A DNA stretch of 24,131 nucleotides from Lachnospiraceae bacterium (GTDB lineage: Bacteria; Bacillota; Clostridia; Lachnospirales; Lachnospiraceae). Below are positions 7,127 to 15,646 of the stretch, one piece after another. The DNA lies in NCBI GenBank assembly GCA_021202715.1, contig JAJQCL010000106.1:1-24131 (forward strand). The letters are read 5' to 3'. Every line of letters begins with the position of its first letter. The first letter of the stretch is position 1. A program made the position numbers and the translations under genes. The notes under the pieces are model-generated. The model searched no databases. It was not told where the DNA came from and saw only the letters and a program-made list of their open reading frames with translations.

Positions 7127-7903
7127 ATGCTTCATCCCAGTCAAAAGCAGATTCCTCTGCGAAATGGAAAAGTATTTGGCGATGGCAGGCTTCTGACCTG
7201 CGTGCCGCTGATCTCCAAAGATCTGGCGTCCCTGTGTGCGGATGCCAGAGAGAGCTGCCTGGAATCACCGGATATTCTGGAGTGGAGGTCAGACTATTTT
7301 GCGGAGATCGCCAATCCGGAAGCGATGGCGAAGGCAGCCGAAGCGCTCCGCGCGGAGGTGGGAGACGTTCCGATTTTGTTCACACCGCGTTCGCCGGAGG
7401 AGGGCGGCGCGGCGCCGCTGGAACCGGCTGTGAAGCGTGCCGTGATCGAAGCTGTCGCCGCGGGTGGCTGCATTGATCTGGTGGATCTTGAAATGCGCTA
7501 TGAGGACGCCTATATCGAAGAGGTGCGTGAGATCCTGCATGCCCATGGAGTCAAACTTGTTCTTTCCTATCATGATTTTAAAGGAATGCCGGATCAGGAA
7601 ACCGTATGCGGGAAGCTGCGCCGTGCGGAGGCGCTGGGTGCGGACATCAACAAACTGGCTCTGATGCCGCAGAATTATCACGATGTGGCGGTGTTCTGCC
7701 AGACCATTTGCGAGGCGAAGCAGGACTGGATGAAGAATCCTGTGATTGGCTCTCTGATGGGCGACGTAGGTGCGGTGACGCGGTTTGGCGGCGGAAGCCT
7801 GGGAACAGATATGTGCTTTGTGTCGGTGACCGGAATCTCCGGACCGGGGCAGATGCATATAAGGGACTATCGGATTCTGAATGCCTTGATCGACGGTGAG
7901 TGA
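7127..7903 (+). CDS. aroD: Type I 3-dehydroquinate dehydratase, canonical active site
   Basis: This 258-residue protein converts 3-dehydroquinate to 3-dehydroshikimate by a Schiff-base mechanism. All class I signatures are present: E52/R54/D56 in LEWRSDYF, R88 in FTPRSPEEGG, E122 in VDLEM, catalytic H149 in LSYHDF, Schiff-base lysine K176 in GADINKLALMP, R219, and Q242 in SGPGQM. The ribosome site is AGGGGGT. It may serve the shikimate pathway, but no other aromatic-biosynthesis gene is nearby; its neighbours are an oxidoreductase, a PLP enzyme and a carboxylate transporter. A catabolic role in quinate or shikimate use therefore seems more likely (inference). It forms the intact counterpart to the two altered dehydroquinase-like genes in this window. 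Confidence 0.92.
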   Translation: MLHPSQKQIPLRNGKVFGDGRLLTCVPLISKDLASLCADARESCLESPDILEWRSDYFAEIANPEAMAKAAEALRAEVGDVPILFTPRSPEEGGAAPLEPAVKRAVIEAVAAGGCIDLVDLEMRYEDAYIEEVREILHAHGVKLVLSYHDFKGMPDQETVCGKLRRAEALGADINKLALMPQNYHDVAVFCQTICEAKQDWMKNPVIGSLMGDVGAVTRFGGGSLGTDMCFVSVTGISGPGQMHIRDYRILNALIDGE

Positions 7904-7912
7904 AGCGGGGAC

Positions 7913-9097
7913 ATGGGTATGATGAAAAAAGACACGGTATGCGTAGGGACCATCGGGGCCGGCTACGCGGCCTGCCTGCATGGGAATGGATATGAGAAGG
8001 TGAGCGGTGTCCGCGTGCGCCTGAAGGTGATCTGTGACACGAACGTGGAACGGGCGACGGCTGTACAGAAGCGGTATGGATATGAGAAGATCAGCCAGGA
8101 TTATCATGAGCTGCTCTCAGATCCGGAAATCGATGTGATTGATATCGTCACGCCGCCGATGCTCCATCCGCAGATGGCGCGGGAAGCACTGCAGGCGGGG
8201 AAGCATGTGATCTGTGAAAAGCCTCTGACGGGTTATTTCGGACAGAAGGGAGACGAGGATGTCGGTCTCCGCGTTCCGAAGCGGAAGATGCTGGAGAAGG
8301 TTCTGCAGGAGATGGACGATCTGAAGGAAGTCATCGAGGCCTCCGAAGGAAAGTTCATGTATGCAGAGAACTTTGTCTACGCGACGCCGATTCAGAAAGC
8401 GGCGGAGATCCTTCGGGCGAAGAAAAGTAAGATCCTCTGGATGAAGGGAGAGGAGAGCGTAAAGGGCTCCACGACGGCAGGGGCCGGGCTCTGGAGCTGC
8501 ATCGGCGGAGGCTCCCTGACACGGGTCGGCTGTCATCCCCTGACTGGTATTCTCTGGCTGAAACGTCAGGAGGCGCTGAACCGGGGCGAGAAGATCGAGA
8601 TACAGAGCGTGTTCTGTGATACCGGAATGGCGACCCACTGCCTGACGGAGGAGGAGCATCGTCACATCGTTGCGCATCCGGTGGATGTGGAGGATGTAGG
8701 AGTCATCAGCATCACCTACAGCGACGGGACGAAGGCTACCGTACTGGCCTCGGATGTGGTCCTGGGCGGCACTAAGAATTATGTGGAAGTATACAGTAAC
8801 GACGCAGCGCTGATGTGCAACATCACTCCCACAGACATCCTGAATACATATTTCCTGGATGAAGAAGGGCTGGAGAATGTGGATATCGCTGAGATGCTGC
8901 CGGCGAAGCTGGGGTGGAACAAAGCCTTTGTCTCCGATGAGGTGATCCGGGGATATATGGGCGAGATGCAGGACTTCATGGAGTGCGTGGCGTATGACCG
9001 CGATCCTCTGTCCGGGTTTGATATTGCCTATGATACAACGAAGGTTCTCTATGCGGCCTATCAGTCTGCGGAAGAAGGACGAAAGATTTTCTTTTAG
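7913..9097 (+). CDS. Gfo/Idh/MocA family NAD(P)-dependent oxidoreductase
   Basis: This protein of up to 394 residues starts with a Rossmann fold (GTIGAGYAACLHG), then the family motif CEKPLTG with K103, and GGGSLTRVGCHPL with the conserved His of the C-terminal domain. Family members oxidise or reduce sugars, inositols and related polyols. An insertion of about 30 mostly charged residues follows the EKP motif. The coordinates use the first ATG; the GCGGGG ribosome site is better spaced for the ATG at 7919, two codons later. It lies nine bases after aroD and 12 before the PLP enzyme, so it is in one operon with both. The substrate is not predictable from sequence. Confidence 0.9.
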   Translation: MGMMKKDTVCVGTIGAGYAACLHGNGYEKVSGVRVRLKVICDTNVERATAVQKRYGYEKISQDYHELLSDPEIDVIDIVTPPMLHPQMAREALQAGKHVICEKPLTGYFGQKGDEDVGLRVPKRKMLEKVLQEMDDLKEVIEASEGKFMYAENFVYATPIQKAAEILRAKKSKILWMKGEESVKGSTTAGAGLWSCIGGGSLTRVGCHPLTGILWLKRQEALNRGEKIEIQSVFCDTGMATHCLTEEEHRHIVAHPVDVEDVGVISITYSDGTKATVLASDVVLGGTKNYVEVYSNDAALMCNITPTDILNTYFLDEEGLENVDIAEMLPAKLGWNKAFVSDEVIRGYMGEMQDFMECVAYDRDPLSGFDIAYDTTKVLYAAYQSAEEGRKIFF

Positions 9098-9109
9098 GGG
9101 GGTGAGATC

Positions 9110-10236
9110 GTGACCAATTTTGATGAGGTGGTAAACCGTCGGGGAATTTTTGCCCAGAAATGGGATGACCAGAGCGGAGAGTATATTCCCATGTGGGTGG
9201 CGGACATGGATTTTCGCATTCCGGATCCGATCACCAGAGCGCTGAACGACCGGATTCAAAAGGGCACCTTCGGATTTTCCTTCATCGATGAGGGGATGTA
9301 TGACACGATCATCGCGTACTATGCGCACTCACATCAATGTGAAGTAAAACGGGAATGGATCGTGTTTGTGCCCAGCGTGATGCCGGGAGCCAATCTGGCC
9401 TGTCGCTTGGCCGGGGGAGACATCATGCTGAATACGCCAATGTATCCCCATATCCGGCGGCTCCCACAGGAGCGCATACGGGAGTTCGTGAGGTTCCGCT
9501 TCGGCAGAAGGACGGGCGCTATGAGATGGATTTTGAGGCCATGGAGGCAGCCTGCGATGAGAACGTGAAGTCCTTTGTCCTGAGTAACCCGCACAATCCT
9601 TCGGGGCGTGTTTTTTCCAGGGAAGAGCTGACGGAGCTGCAGGACTTTTGCAGTCGACATGATCTTCTGATGATTTCCGATGAGATCCATTGTGATCTGG
9701 TTTTTGAAGGAAAGCATGTGCCCTGGTTTTCGGTGAACGAGGAGGCCAGAGAGCATTCCGTGACGCTCACAAGCGCGTCAAAAACGTACAATATCCCGGC
9801 CATTCCGTATGCGTTTGCCATCATTCCGAATGCTGAGCTGCGTCAGAAATATCTGGACATCTGTTATGGGCTGTTTTCTCCGGTCGGAGTGCTGGGGATT
9901 GAGGCTCTGCGGGCCGCCTATGGTCAGTGCGGAGAATGGCATAGAGAGCTGATCGCGTATCTGCGTGCCAACCGGGACTACATGGAAGAGCGGATTCGTT
10001 CCATCCCGGGAATTTCTGTAAATCACAATGAAGCGACCTATCTGGCTTTTGCAGATTGTCGGGAACTGGGACTGGAAGATCCCTGGACTTTCTTCCGGGA
10101 GAAGGCTGGAGTGAATTTTAACGATGGCAGGGATTTTGATGCGCCGGGGTATGTTCGGATCAATTTTGCCTGCCCGCGCTCCCAGCTGAAGGAAGCGTTG
10201 GATCGGGTAGAAACGGCGGTTCGGGAATTGATTTAG
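9110..10236 (+). pseudogene. MalY/PatB-type PLP-dependent aminotransferase/C-S lyase, frameshifted
   Basis: Fold type I PLP enzymes of the MalY/PatB group cleave C-S bonds (cystathionine beta-lyase) or transaminate. The N-terminal part (IPMWVADMDF) reads from a GTG at 9110 behind GGGGGGTGAG. The C-terminal part is in another frame and carries SNPHNPSGR, SDEIHCDLVF, the PLP lysine in SASKTYN (codon 9781-9783) and the substrate Arg in VRINFACPR. The frames join if one C is added to CCCC at 9446-9449: the joined text reads TPMYPPY... up to REVPL, with the spacing usual for the family, and totals about 375 residues. A real single-base deletion or a sequencing error both fit. As given, only a 152-residue product would be made. 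Confidence 0.85.
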
Positions 10237-10323
10237 GGGCAGACCCTACACATAAAGGATAAAGAGAAGTTGGCAACAAGGGAAAGAGTCTTTGACTAAA
10301 ACATAAAGTAAAGGAGAGAAAAC

Positions 10324-11451
10324 ATGAAAAAATGGATTGGAATCTTGCTGTCTGTTGCACTAATTGCCACAATGCTGGCCGGTTGTTCTTCTTCCAGTTC
10401 GTCTTCCACAGACACGACGGCTGCGGCGGCTGAGACGGAAGAGGCGACGACGGGAGCGGCAGACTCTGAAACGGAAGAGGAGACAACGGAAGCGGCTGCT
10501 TCTACCACGACGGATTATCCGACAAAGACAGTGACGGCGGTTGTTCCTTTTGGTACGACATCGGGAACCGACGCAATGTCCAGAACCCTTTGCACATTGG
10601 CGCAGGAGTTCCTCGGACAGACGATCACGGTCATTAATAAGACCGGGGCGAGTGCAGCTGTCGGAACGACGTATGTTTCTCAGCAGGCTGCGGATGGTTA
10701 TACCCTTTTGACTGGTTCGGAGAGTACCGGACTGTTCCGTTGCTGGGGAACTGCGGATCTGGATTATGATGATTTCATCCCGATCCTTCTGTATATGCGT
10801 GAGTGCGGCATCATGATTACTTATGCGGATTCGCCGTATGAGACGGTGGAGGATCTGATCGAAGCGGCGCGCGAGAACCCTGGAAAGATCACCGTTGGTA
10901 CAACGGGAACGGGCGGACTGCCGGATGTCTGGTGGTCGATCCTTGAGTATGAATTTGATGTAGAGTTTAACCGTGTGGCTTATGATGGAAGCTCCGATGC
11001 CAATACGGCTCTGCTTGGAAAGCATATTGAAGCCTTTGTAGCGGGCACCCAGACCTCCTATCCGCTGATGACGGATGGCTCTGTGCGAGTCCTGGCGGTT
11101 ATGGACAATGAAGCAGAACTGGATGGATATGAAGATTGCCCTCGTCTGACGGATTATTATCCGGATCTGGCCGAGTATATGCCTTATGGTCCGTTCTTCG
11201 TTGTAGAAGTGGCGGCTGGTACGGATCAGGCGATCGTAGATACCCTGACAGATGCTTTCATGCAGGCTTATGAGACCGACGAATTCCAGGAGTATATCGG
11301 TACCTGCCGGGATATCCCGATGGGTCTGACCGGCGATGAGGCCAACGAGTTCATGAAGAACCAGCAGGCGAAGATCTGGTGGCTGATGTACGATATCGGA
11401 GAGACGGAGGTCTGCCCTTCTGATTACGGAGTAGAGCGTCTGGAGGAGTAA
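10324..11451 (+). CDS. tctC: TTT-family extracytoplasmic solute-binding lipoprotein TctC
   Basis: This 375-residue protein is a tripartite tricarboxylate transporter binding protein. It has a signal peptide with lipobox LAGC (Cys21), so it should be a surface lipoprotein. A Ser/Thr/Glu/Ala-rich linker of about 40 residues follows, then the mature TctC domain: YPTKTVTAVVPFGTTSGTDAMSR, VINKTGASAAVGTTYV, GYTLL and KITVGTTGTGG. These proteins bind carboxylates by a water-bridged carboxylate pincer. AAAGGAGAG is the ribosome site. tctB and tctA follow, which completes a transporter; a hairpin sits between tctC and tctB. The linker composition is typical of Clostridia. The ligand cannot be deduced. 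Confidence 0.93.
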   Translation: MKKWIGILLSVALIATMLAGCSSSSSSSTDTTAAAAETEEATTGAADSETEEETTEAAASTTTDYPTKTVTAVVPFGTTSGTDAMSRTLCTLAQEFLGQTITVINKTGASAAVGTTYVSQQAADGYTLLTGSESTGLFRCWGTADLDYDDFIPILLYMRECGIMITYADSPYETVEDLIEAARENPGKITVGTTGTGGLPDVWWSILEYEFDVEFNRVAYDGSSDANTALLGKHIEAFVAGTQTSYPLMTDGSVRVLAVMDNEAELDGYEDCPRLTDYYPDLAEYMPYGPFFVVEVAAGTDQAIVDTLTDAFMQAYETDEFQEYIGTCRDIPMGLTGDEANEFMKNQQAKIWWLMYDIGETEVCPSDYGVERLEE

Positions 11452-11500
11452 GTACAGAGCACAGGGAGATCTACTACCTTTAATTCAATAAGACTCTTTC

Positions 11501-11552
11501 CAACAGCTGTTTTCCTCCGTTCCTTTTGGGGGCGGAGGGAGACAGCCTGTTG
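11501..11552 (+). terminator. Intercistronic stem-loop between tctC and tctB
   Basis: Arms 11501-11519 and 11533-11552 form a stem of about 19 pairs with two GU wobbles and one bulged C, around a 13-base loop. It is not followed by a T-run. It probably protects the 3' end of the tctC message or attenuates read-through, so that binding protein exceeds permease. Confidence 0.65.
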
Positions 11553-11622
11553 TACCTATTGCAAAAAGGAAAAGGATTTCTGCGGTGTAATGCGCGGAAT
11601 ATATACAGGAGTGGATGTATCT

Positions 11623-12108
11623 ATGAAAATGCAGAGAGAGCGTGACATTGTATTTATCGGAGTCCTTATCATCATCAGTCTCTTTTGCCTGTTTCAGTCT
11701 CTGTTGCTGGTACGGGAGTACCCGGCCATTGATTCGGCAGCCGTCTTTCCTCTGCTGACGTCGGTCTGCATGTTGTTCTTCTCAGGAATGGCAATGATCA
11801 ATACGATTCGAAAAAAACCGGAAAAGGCTGAAGGAGAGGACGAAGAAGAACCTTCAAAAAACCGCCTCTGGGAGGCGATTCAGGCAGAGATCCCGCTGAA
11901 TGCGCTGGTTCTGGGCGCAGCGGTTGCTGTTTATGTTTTCCTGCTGAATTACGTGGGCTTTTATATCTCCTCCGCGATTTTTCTGATCGGGACCATTGGA
12001 TATCTGAGCAAATGGAAAAAAATGGGACGGACTGTACTGTTTACGGTCATTTCCCTGGCTATCATATATGTAGTGATCGAGAGAATCTTTAATGTACTTT
12101 TGCCCTGA
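11623..12108 (+). CDS. tctB: TTT-family small permease subunit TctB
   Basis: This protein of about 161 residues has four hydrophobic segments, the layout of the small, poorly conserved TctB subunit. It starts with a short basic stretch (KMQRERD), then IVFIGVLIIISLFCLFQS; a charged loop rich in Lys and Glu separates the first and second pairs of helices. The ATG at 11623 is preferred because AGGAG lies 11 bases upstream and the resulting N-terminus fits the family; an in-frame ATG at 11590 has only a distant AGGA. It sits between tctC and tctA, 20 bases before the latter. The assignment rests on topology and context as much as on motifs. Confidence 0.85.
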   Translation: MKMQRERDIVFIGVLIIISLFCLFQSLLLVREYPAIDSAAVFPLLTSVCMLFFSGMAMINTIRKKPEKAEGEDEEEPSKNRLWEAIQAEIPLNALVLGAAVAVYVFLLNYVGFYISSAIFLIGTIGYLSKWKKMGRTVLFTVISLAIIYVVIERIFNVLLP

Positions 12109-12128
12109 CGGAGGGAGGAGATGTTCAG

Positions 12129-13619
12129 ATGCTTCAATATTTGTTGACGATATTCACGCAGCCGACGCTGTTGCTTTATCTTCTTGGAGGCCTGCTCTTC
12201 GGATTGTATGCCGGAGCCATGCCGGGCATATCAGTCAGCATGGCTGCCTCTCTGGGTATTACATTCAGCTTTGGATGGAGCCCTATGAATGCCATCGCAT
12301 TGATTCTCGGGATTCATATTGGTGGTGTGTACGGGGGATCACGCTCTGCGATCCTTCTTAATGTGCCCGGAACACCGGCGGCGATTGCGACCTCCTTCGA
12401 CGGATATCCTCTGGCGAAAAAGGGAGAGGCGGCGCATGCGCTGACCACGACGGCCGTGCAGTCTGTCATTGGCGGCCTGATCGGTGCGATCGTGCTTTGC
12501 ACAGCGACCCCTCTTCTGGTGAAGTTCTCGTTGCTGTTTGCTGCCAGAGATTATTTCATGCTGGCACTTCTGGGGATTTTCCTGCTGGGCAGTCTTTCCG
12601 GAGATGACTTTGCAAAAGGCATGTTTGGCGGTTTCCTGGGCATGTTTCTGGGATGCGTCGGGATGGATACCATGACGGCGGTCAATCGCTTTACGTTCGG
12701 AAACATGAATCTGATGTCCGGTATTACTTCGATCGCCATTATGATCGGTTCCTTTGGTATGGCGGAATCTCTTTTCCAGGTAAGCGATCTGAGAAAAGCG
12801 ACAGTCATGAAGCAGAAGCTGGATCATCTGAGGCCGAATCTGAAGGAGGTCATCAAGTATCTGCCGCTGACGATCCGCTGTTCTCTGATTGGTGCTTTTA
12901 TTGGCGCTCTTCCCGGCACTGGCGGAGATATCGCAGCCATCGTCTGTTATGATCACGCGAAGCGTACGACAAAGAATCCGGAGGTACCCTTTGGACAGGG
13001 AGCCGTGGAGGGGCTGGTTGCCCCGGAATGTGCAAATAATGCAGCTGTAGGAGGAGCCTATGTGCCGATGCTTGCACTGGGAATCCCCGGGGATTCTGTA
13101 GCGGCCATTATTATTTCGGCGTTGATGATTCATGGCATTACACCGGGCCCTACGCTGGTCAATGAACAGCCGCAGATGTTTTATCTGATCATTGCCTGCA
13201 TCATTGTGGGAAATATCCTGCTGCTGCCGGCAGCACTGACGGGCCTGAAGGCTTTTGCCAAAGCAGCCTCGGTCCCTAAGGAGATTTTGCTGCCGTTTAT
13301 CATCGTCCTGACTGTGGTAGGATCCTATGCGGCCAATCAGAATGTCTTTGATGTTCTTGTTATGGCCATCGCAGGTTATGTGGGATATTTCCTGAAGAAG
13401 CATGATTTCCCGGTTGGCCCGATCATTCTGGGATTCATTTTAAGTAATCTCCTGGAACTGAACTTCCGGCGGACGATCGCCATGTGCTATGGGGAACTGC
13501 CGACCTTTGCGTCACAGGTGGTGCACAGTCCTCTTTCCCTGTTTCTGTTCCTGGCGATTGTCGTAATGATTCTCCTTCAAACTCCGCTTAAGAACGTTTT
13601 TAAGAAGAAGAAAGCATGA
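12129..13619 (+). CDS. tctA: TTT-family large permease subunit TctA
   Basis: This 496-residue polytopic membrane protein is a full-length TctA. It shows the N-terminal family block (LLYLLGGLLFGLYAGAMPGIS), GGVYGGSRSAILLNVPGTPAA, the second block IGALPGTGGDIAA, and PECANNAAVGGAYVPMLALGIPGD, with about 11-12 hydrophobic segments. The C-terminus (LLELNFRR) matches the partial TctA at the window start, so the genome region has two TctA paralogues. The ribosome site GGAGGGAGGAG is strong. The last codons overlap the AEC carrier gene through ATGA. It moves the carboxylate delivered by TctC, driven by an ion gradient as in known TTT systems. Confidence 0.95.
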   Translation: MLQYLLTIFTQPTLLLYLLGGLLFGLYAGAMPGISVSMAASLGITFSFGWSPMNAIALILGIHIGGVYGGSRSAILLNVPGTPAAIATSFDGYPLAKKGEAAHALTTTAVQSVIGGLIGAIVLCTATPLLVKFSLLFAARDYFMLALLGIFLLGSLSGDDFAKGMFGGFLGMFLGCVGMDTMTAVNRFTFGNMNLMSGITSIAIMIGSFGMAESLFQVSDLRKATVMKQKLDHLRPNLKEVIKYLPLTIRCSLIGAFIGALPGTGGDIAAIVCYDHAKRTTKNPEVPFGQGAVEGLVAPECANNAAVGGAYVPMLALGIPGDSVAAIIISALMIHGITPGPTLVNEQPQMFYLIIACIIVGNILLLPAALTGLKAFAKAASVPKEILLPFIIVLTVVGSYAANQNVFDVLVMAIAGYVGYFLKKHDFPVGPIILGFILSNLLELNFRRTIAMCYGELPTFASQVVHSPLSLFLFLAIVVMILLQTPLKNVFKKKKA

Positions 13620-14554
13620 GTGACCTTCTGATCAACATCCTGCCGCTGCTTTTGCTGCTGGCTTTTGGATTTTTCCTGCGTCAGATCGATTATTTTGATG
13701 ATCAGGTCGTGCGCCAACTGACCAAATTCATCGGAAATGTTCTGGTTCCCTGCGTTCTGTTTAACACGATGCTGGATCTGGAGATCCGCCGGGACTATCT
13801 GCTGGTGACGGTGCTGTTTTTTCTGCTGCTGTGCCTGTTCCTGGCGATCAGTTACGCAGTCTATCGATGCTTCCATATCCGCCGCGCTTTCTTTGTCTTT
13901 TTCAGTTCGGCCTTTGCGTTCGGGCTGATGGGGATTCCGCTCTTCTCTACAGTATTTGGAGAGGAGCATATGGACTATCTGGTCGCCATGGGAGTGGGCC
14001 ATGAGCTGTTCTTCGCAGTGGTGTATCTGACGCTGGCCCGCATGATGCTTCAGGGACAGAGCTTCCGCCCGGCAAATCTGCTGCGCAGTATGGCGACGCC
14101 GCTTTTTCTCATGGTCGTGGCCGCGCTGGCGCTCAATGTCAGCGGCGCGGGGGAGATGCTGGCGGCGACGGTCTGGGGGAGCTGTCTCTTCTCGGCCATC
14201 GAGAAGCTGGGGTCGATCAGCACCGTGCTGACCATGGTCGTGGTCGGCTATCAGATCCATCTGCAGGACCGGGGGCGGATCCGCGAGAGCGCCGGATATG
14301 TAGCGTATCGGTATGCGCTGGCCTTCGGAGTGGGCTATCTGTTTAAATGGCTGATCCTGGATCGGATCATTGCCCCTTCTGTCTATTTTGATTATGCCTT
14401 TTTTACCATGCTCTCGCAGTTCGGCTCGACCGTCCTGGTGGTCATGGTCGGGGAGTATGGGAGTCAGGAGGATGTGGAGGTGGCAAGCAACGCTTTCGTC
14501 CTGAATGTGATCGTGGGGATGATCCTCTATATTCTGTTTGTGAGCCTGCTGTAG
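13616..14554 (+). CDS. AEC (auxin efflux carrier) family transporter
   Basis: This 312-residue membrane protein has about ten hydrophobic helices and the AEC pattern: an N-terminal LPLLLLLAFGFFLRQ, LTKFIGNVLVPCVLFNTML, a central AFGLMGIPLFSTVFGEE, and a C-terminal half with ATPLFLMVVAALALN and VLTMVVVGYQIH. Bacterial members carry malate, malonate, citrate-like acids or amino acids; some export. The start shares ATGA with tctA, so the two are translationally coupled. It may export a product or provide a second route for the same acid (inference). A strong terminator follows. Confidence 0.86.
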   Translation: MSDLLINILPLLLLLAFGFFLRQIDYFDDQVVRQLTKFIGNVLVPCVLFNTMLDLEIRRDYLLVTVLFFLLLCLFLAISYAVYRCFHIRRAFFVFFSSAFAFGLMGIPLFSTVFGEEHMDYLVAMGVGHELFFAVVYLTLARMMLQGQSFRPANLLRSMATPLFLMVVAALALNVSGAGEMLAATVWGSCLFSAIEKLGSISTVLTMVVVGYQIHLQDRGRIRESAGYVAYRYALAFGVGYLFKWLILDRIIAPSVYFDYAFFTMLSQFGSTVLVVMVGEYGSQEDVEVASNAFVLNVIVGMILYILFVSLL

Positions 14555-14641
14555 CGAAGTGTGGCAGCGGACGAGCCAAATATCCGCCGTGCGGATCAAT
14601 CATGATGCGTAGGGAGTGGCTGCATACAAATATGAATTTAA

Positions 14642-14683
14642 AGAAATCCCGGCGAGGGGAGAGAACCCTTCGCCGGGATTTCT
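14642..14683. terminator. Strong bidirectional terminator between the AEC carrier and lysR
   Basis: Arms 14642-14658 and 14666-14683 form a GC-rich stem of 17 pairs with one bulge, around the loop GAGAGAA. The outer stem has AAA on the left and TTTCT on the right, so it can act in both directions. It lies between convergent genes ending at 14554 and 14699. Confidence 0.82.
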
Positions 14684-14698
14684 GTCGTCTGGAAGAGT

Positions 14699-15586
14699 TT
14701 ACGAAGAAGCAGACAGCGGGAAGCGCTCCGAGACAAAGTCCATAAAACGCAGGGCGGCGCGGGGCAGGGAGTGTGCGCTGTTGTACTGCAGGCACAGGCT
14801 GCGGGTGCGGAGCGGAGCAATGATCGGGATCTCGACGACGCGGAAATTTTTGGCGATGGCCGTACGCGGGGTGATCGCGACGGCGAATCCGGCCGCCACA
14901 TAGGTGTAGGCGGCGATGATATCCTCACATTCATAAGCAATGTTCAGATGGATGCTGGCCTCTTCGCACATGTTGTCCACGATCCGGCGGACTCCGGTTG
15001 AGCGGCTGAAGACGGCGATCGGCTCCAGAACGATCTCCGTGAGGGAGATGGAGGAGCGGCGGGAGAGCGGATGAGCGGGCGGGACGCAGAGGACCATTTC
15101 CTGCTCGACGATCGTTCGCGAGGTGATCATGGGGTAGTCGGGATTCTCGATGGCGAAAGCGAGGTCGCTGATCTCATCCAGCATACGGCGCACGAGAATG
15201 GAATTGTGCGCCTGATAAAGGCGAAATGTCACATCCGGATTCTTAAGGCTGAAGTCGTGGAGCAGGGAAGGGATGAAATCCATGCCGGCATCCTCGATAT
15301 AATCCAGCGCGAGGGTATCCGTATGATCGGTCATATGGAACAGCGCATTCTTTCCCATAGAAATGCTGGACAGCGCGTCCTCCGCATAGGCGGCAAACTG
15401 GAGACCATATTCAGAGAGTACGATGTTGCGGCCGGTTTTTCGGAACAGGGGGACGCCAAGCTCCTTCTCCAGTTCTTTGATGGCGTAACTCAGGTTGGGC
15501 TGAGAGGTGTGCAGTGCCTCCGCTGCCTTGGAGTAGTGCAGGATTTTGCTCAGCGTACTGAAATATTCCAGCTGTTGAAGTGTCAT
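14699..15586 (-). CDS. LysR-family transcriptional regulator
   Basis: This 295-residue protein has the LysR layout: a winged helix at 1-60 (TLQQLEYFSTLSKILHYSKAAEALHTSQPNLS in part, then LGVPLFRKTGRNIVLSEYG) and a two-lobed effector domain including LALDYIEDAGMDFIPSLL and the late FAVAITPRTA. AAGGAG precedes the start. It is convergent with the AEC/TTT operon and divergent from the radical SAM operon across 444 bp, so the divergent operon is its most likely target besides itself. A 14-bp near-palindrome about 50 bases upstream may be an autoregulatory site. Confidence 0.93.
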   Translation of the reverse strand: MTLQQLEYFSTLSKILHYSKAAEALHTSQPNLSYAIKELEKELGVPLFRKTGRNIVLSEYGLQFAAYAEDALSSISMGKNALFHMTDHTDTLALDYIEDAGMDFIPSLLHDFSLKNPDVTFRLYQAHNSILVRRMLDEISDLAFAIENPDYPMITSRTIVEQEMVLCVPPAHPLSRRSSISLTEIVLEPIAVFSRSTGVRRIVDNMCEEASIHLNIAYECEDIIAAYTYVAAGFAVAITPRTAIAKNFRVVEIPIIAPLRTRSLCLQYNSAHSLPRAALRFMDFVSERFPLSASS

Positions 15587-15632
15587 AGTGAAACTCCTTC
15601 ATGTCTTGCAGGACCCAAAATCATGAGTACGA

Positions 15633-15646
15633 ATCGAACATTCGAT
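15633..15646. promoter_or_regulatory. Possible LysR binding site ATCGAACATTCGAT
   Basis: The arms ATCGAA and TTCGAT flank two central bases, about 47 bases upstream of the lysR start codon. This fits the dyad type used by LysR regulators for autoregulation. It is a single copy, so chance is not excluded. Confidence 0.35.

Noticed and set aside
8117..9328. A 403-codon minus-strand frame over the MocA-type gene
   Set aside because: It is antisense to a well-supported oxidoreductase, crosses into the next gene, and its His/Arg-rich product matches no family.
12339..14599. Two long minus-strand frames opposite tctA and the AEC carrier
   Set aside because: Both plus-strand genes have clear transporter motifs and ATGA coupling; the antisense products are His/Gln/Arg-rich and featureless.
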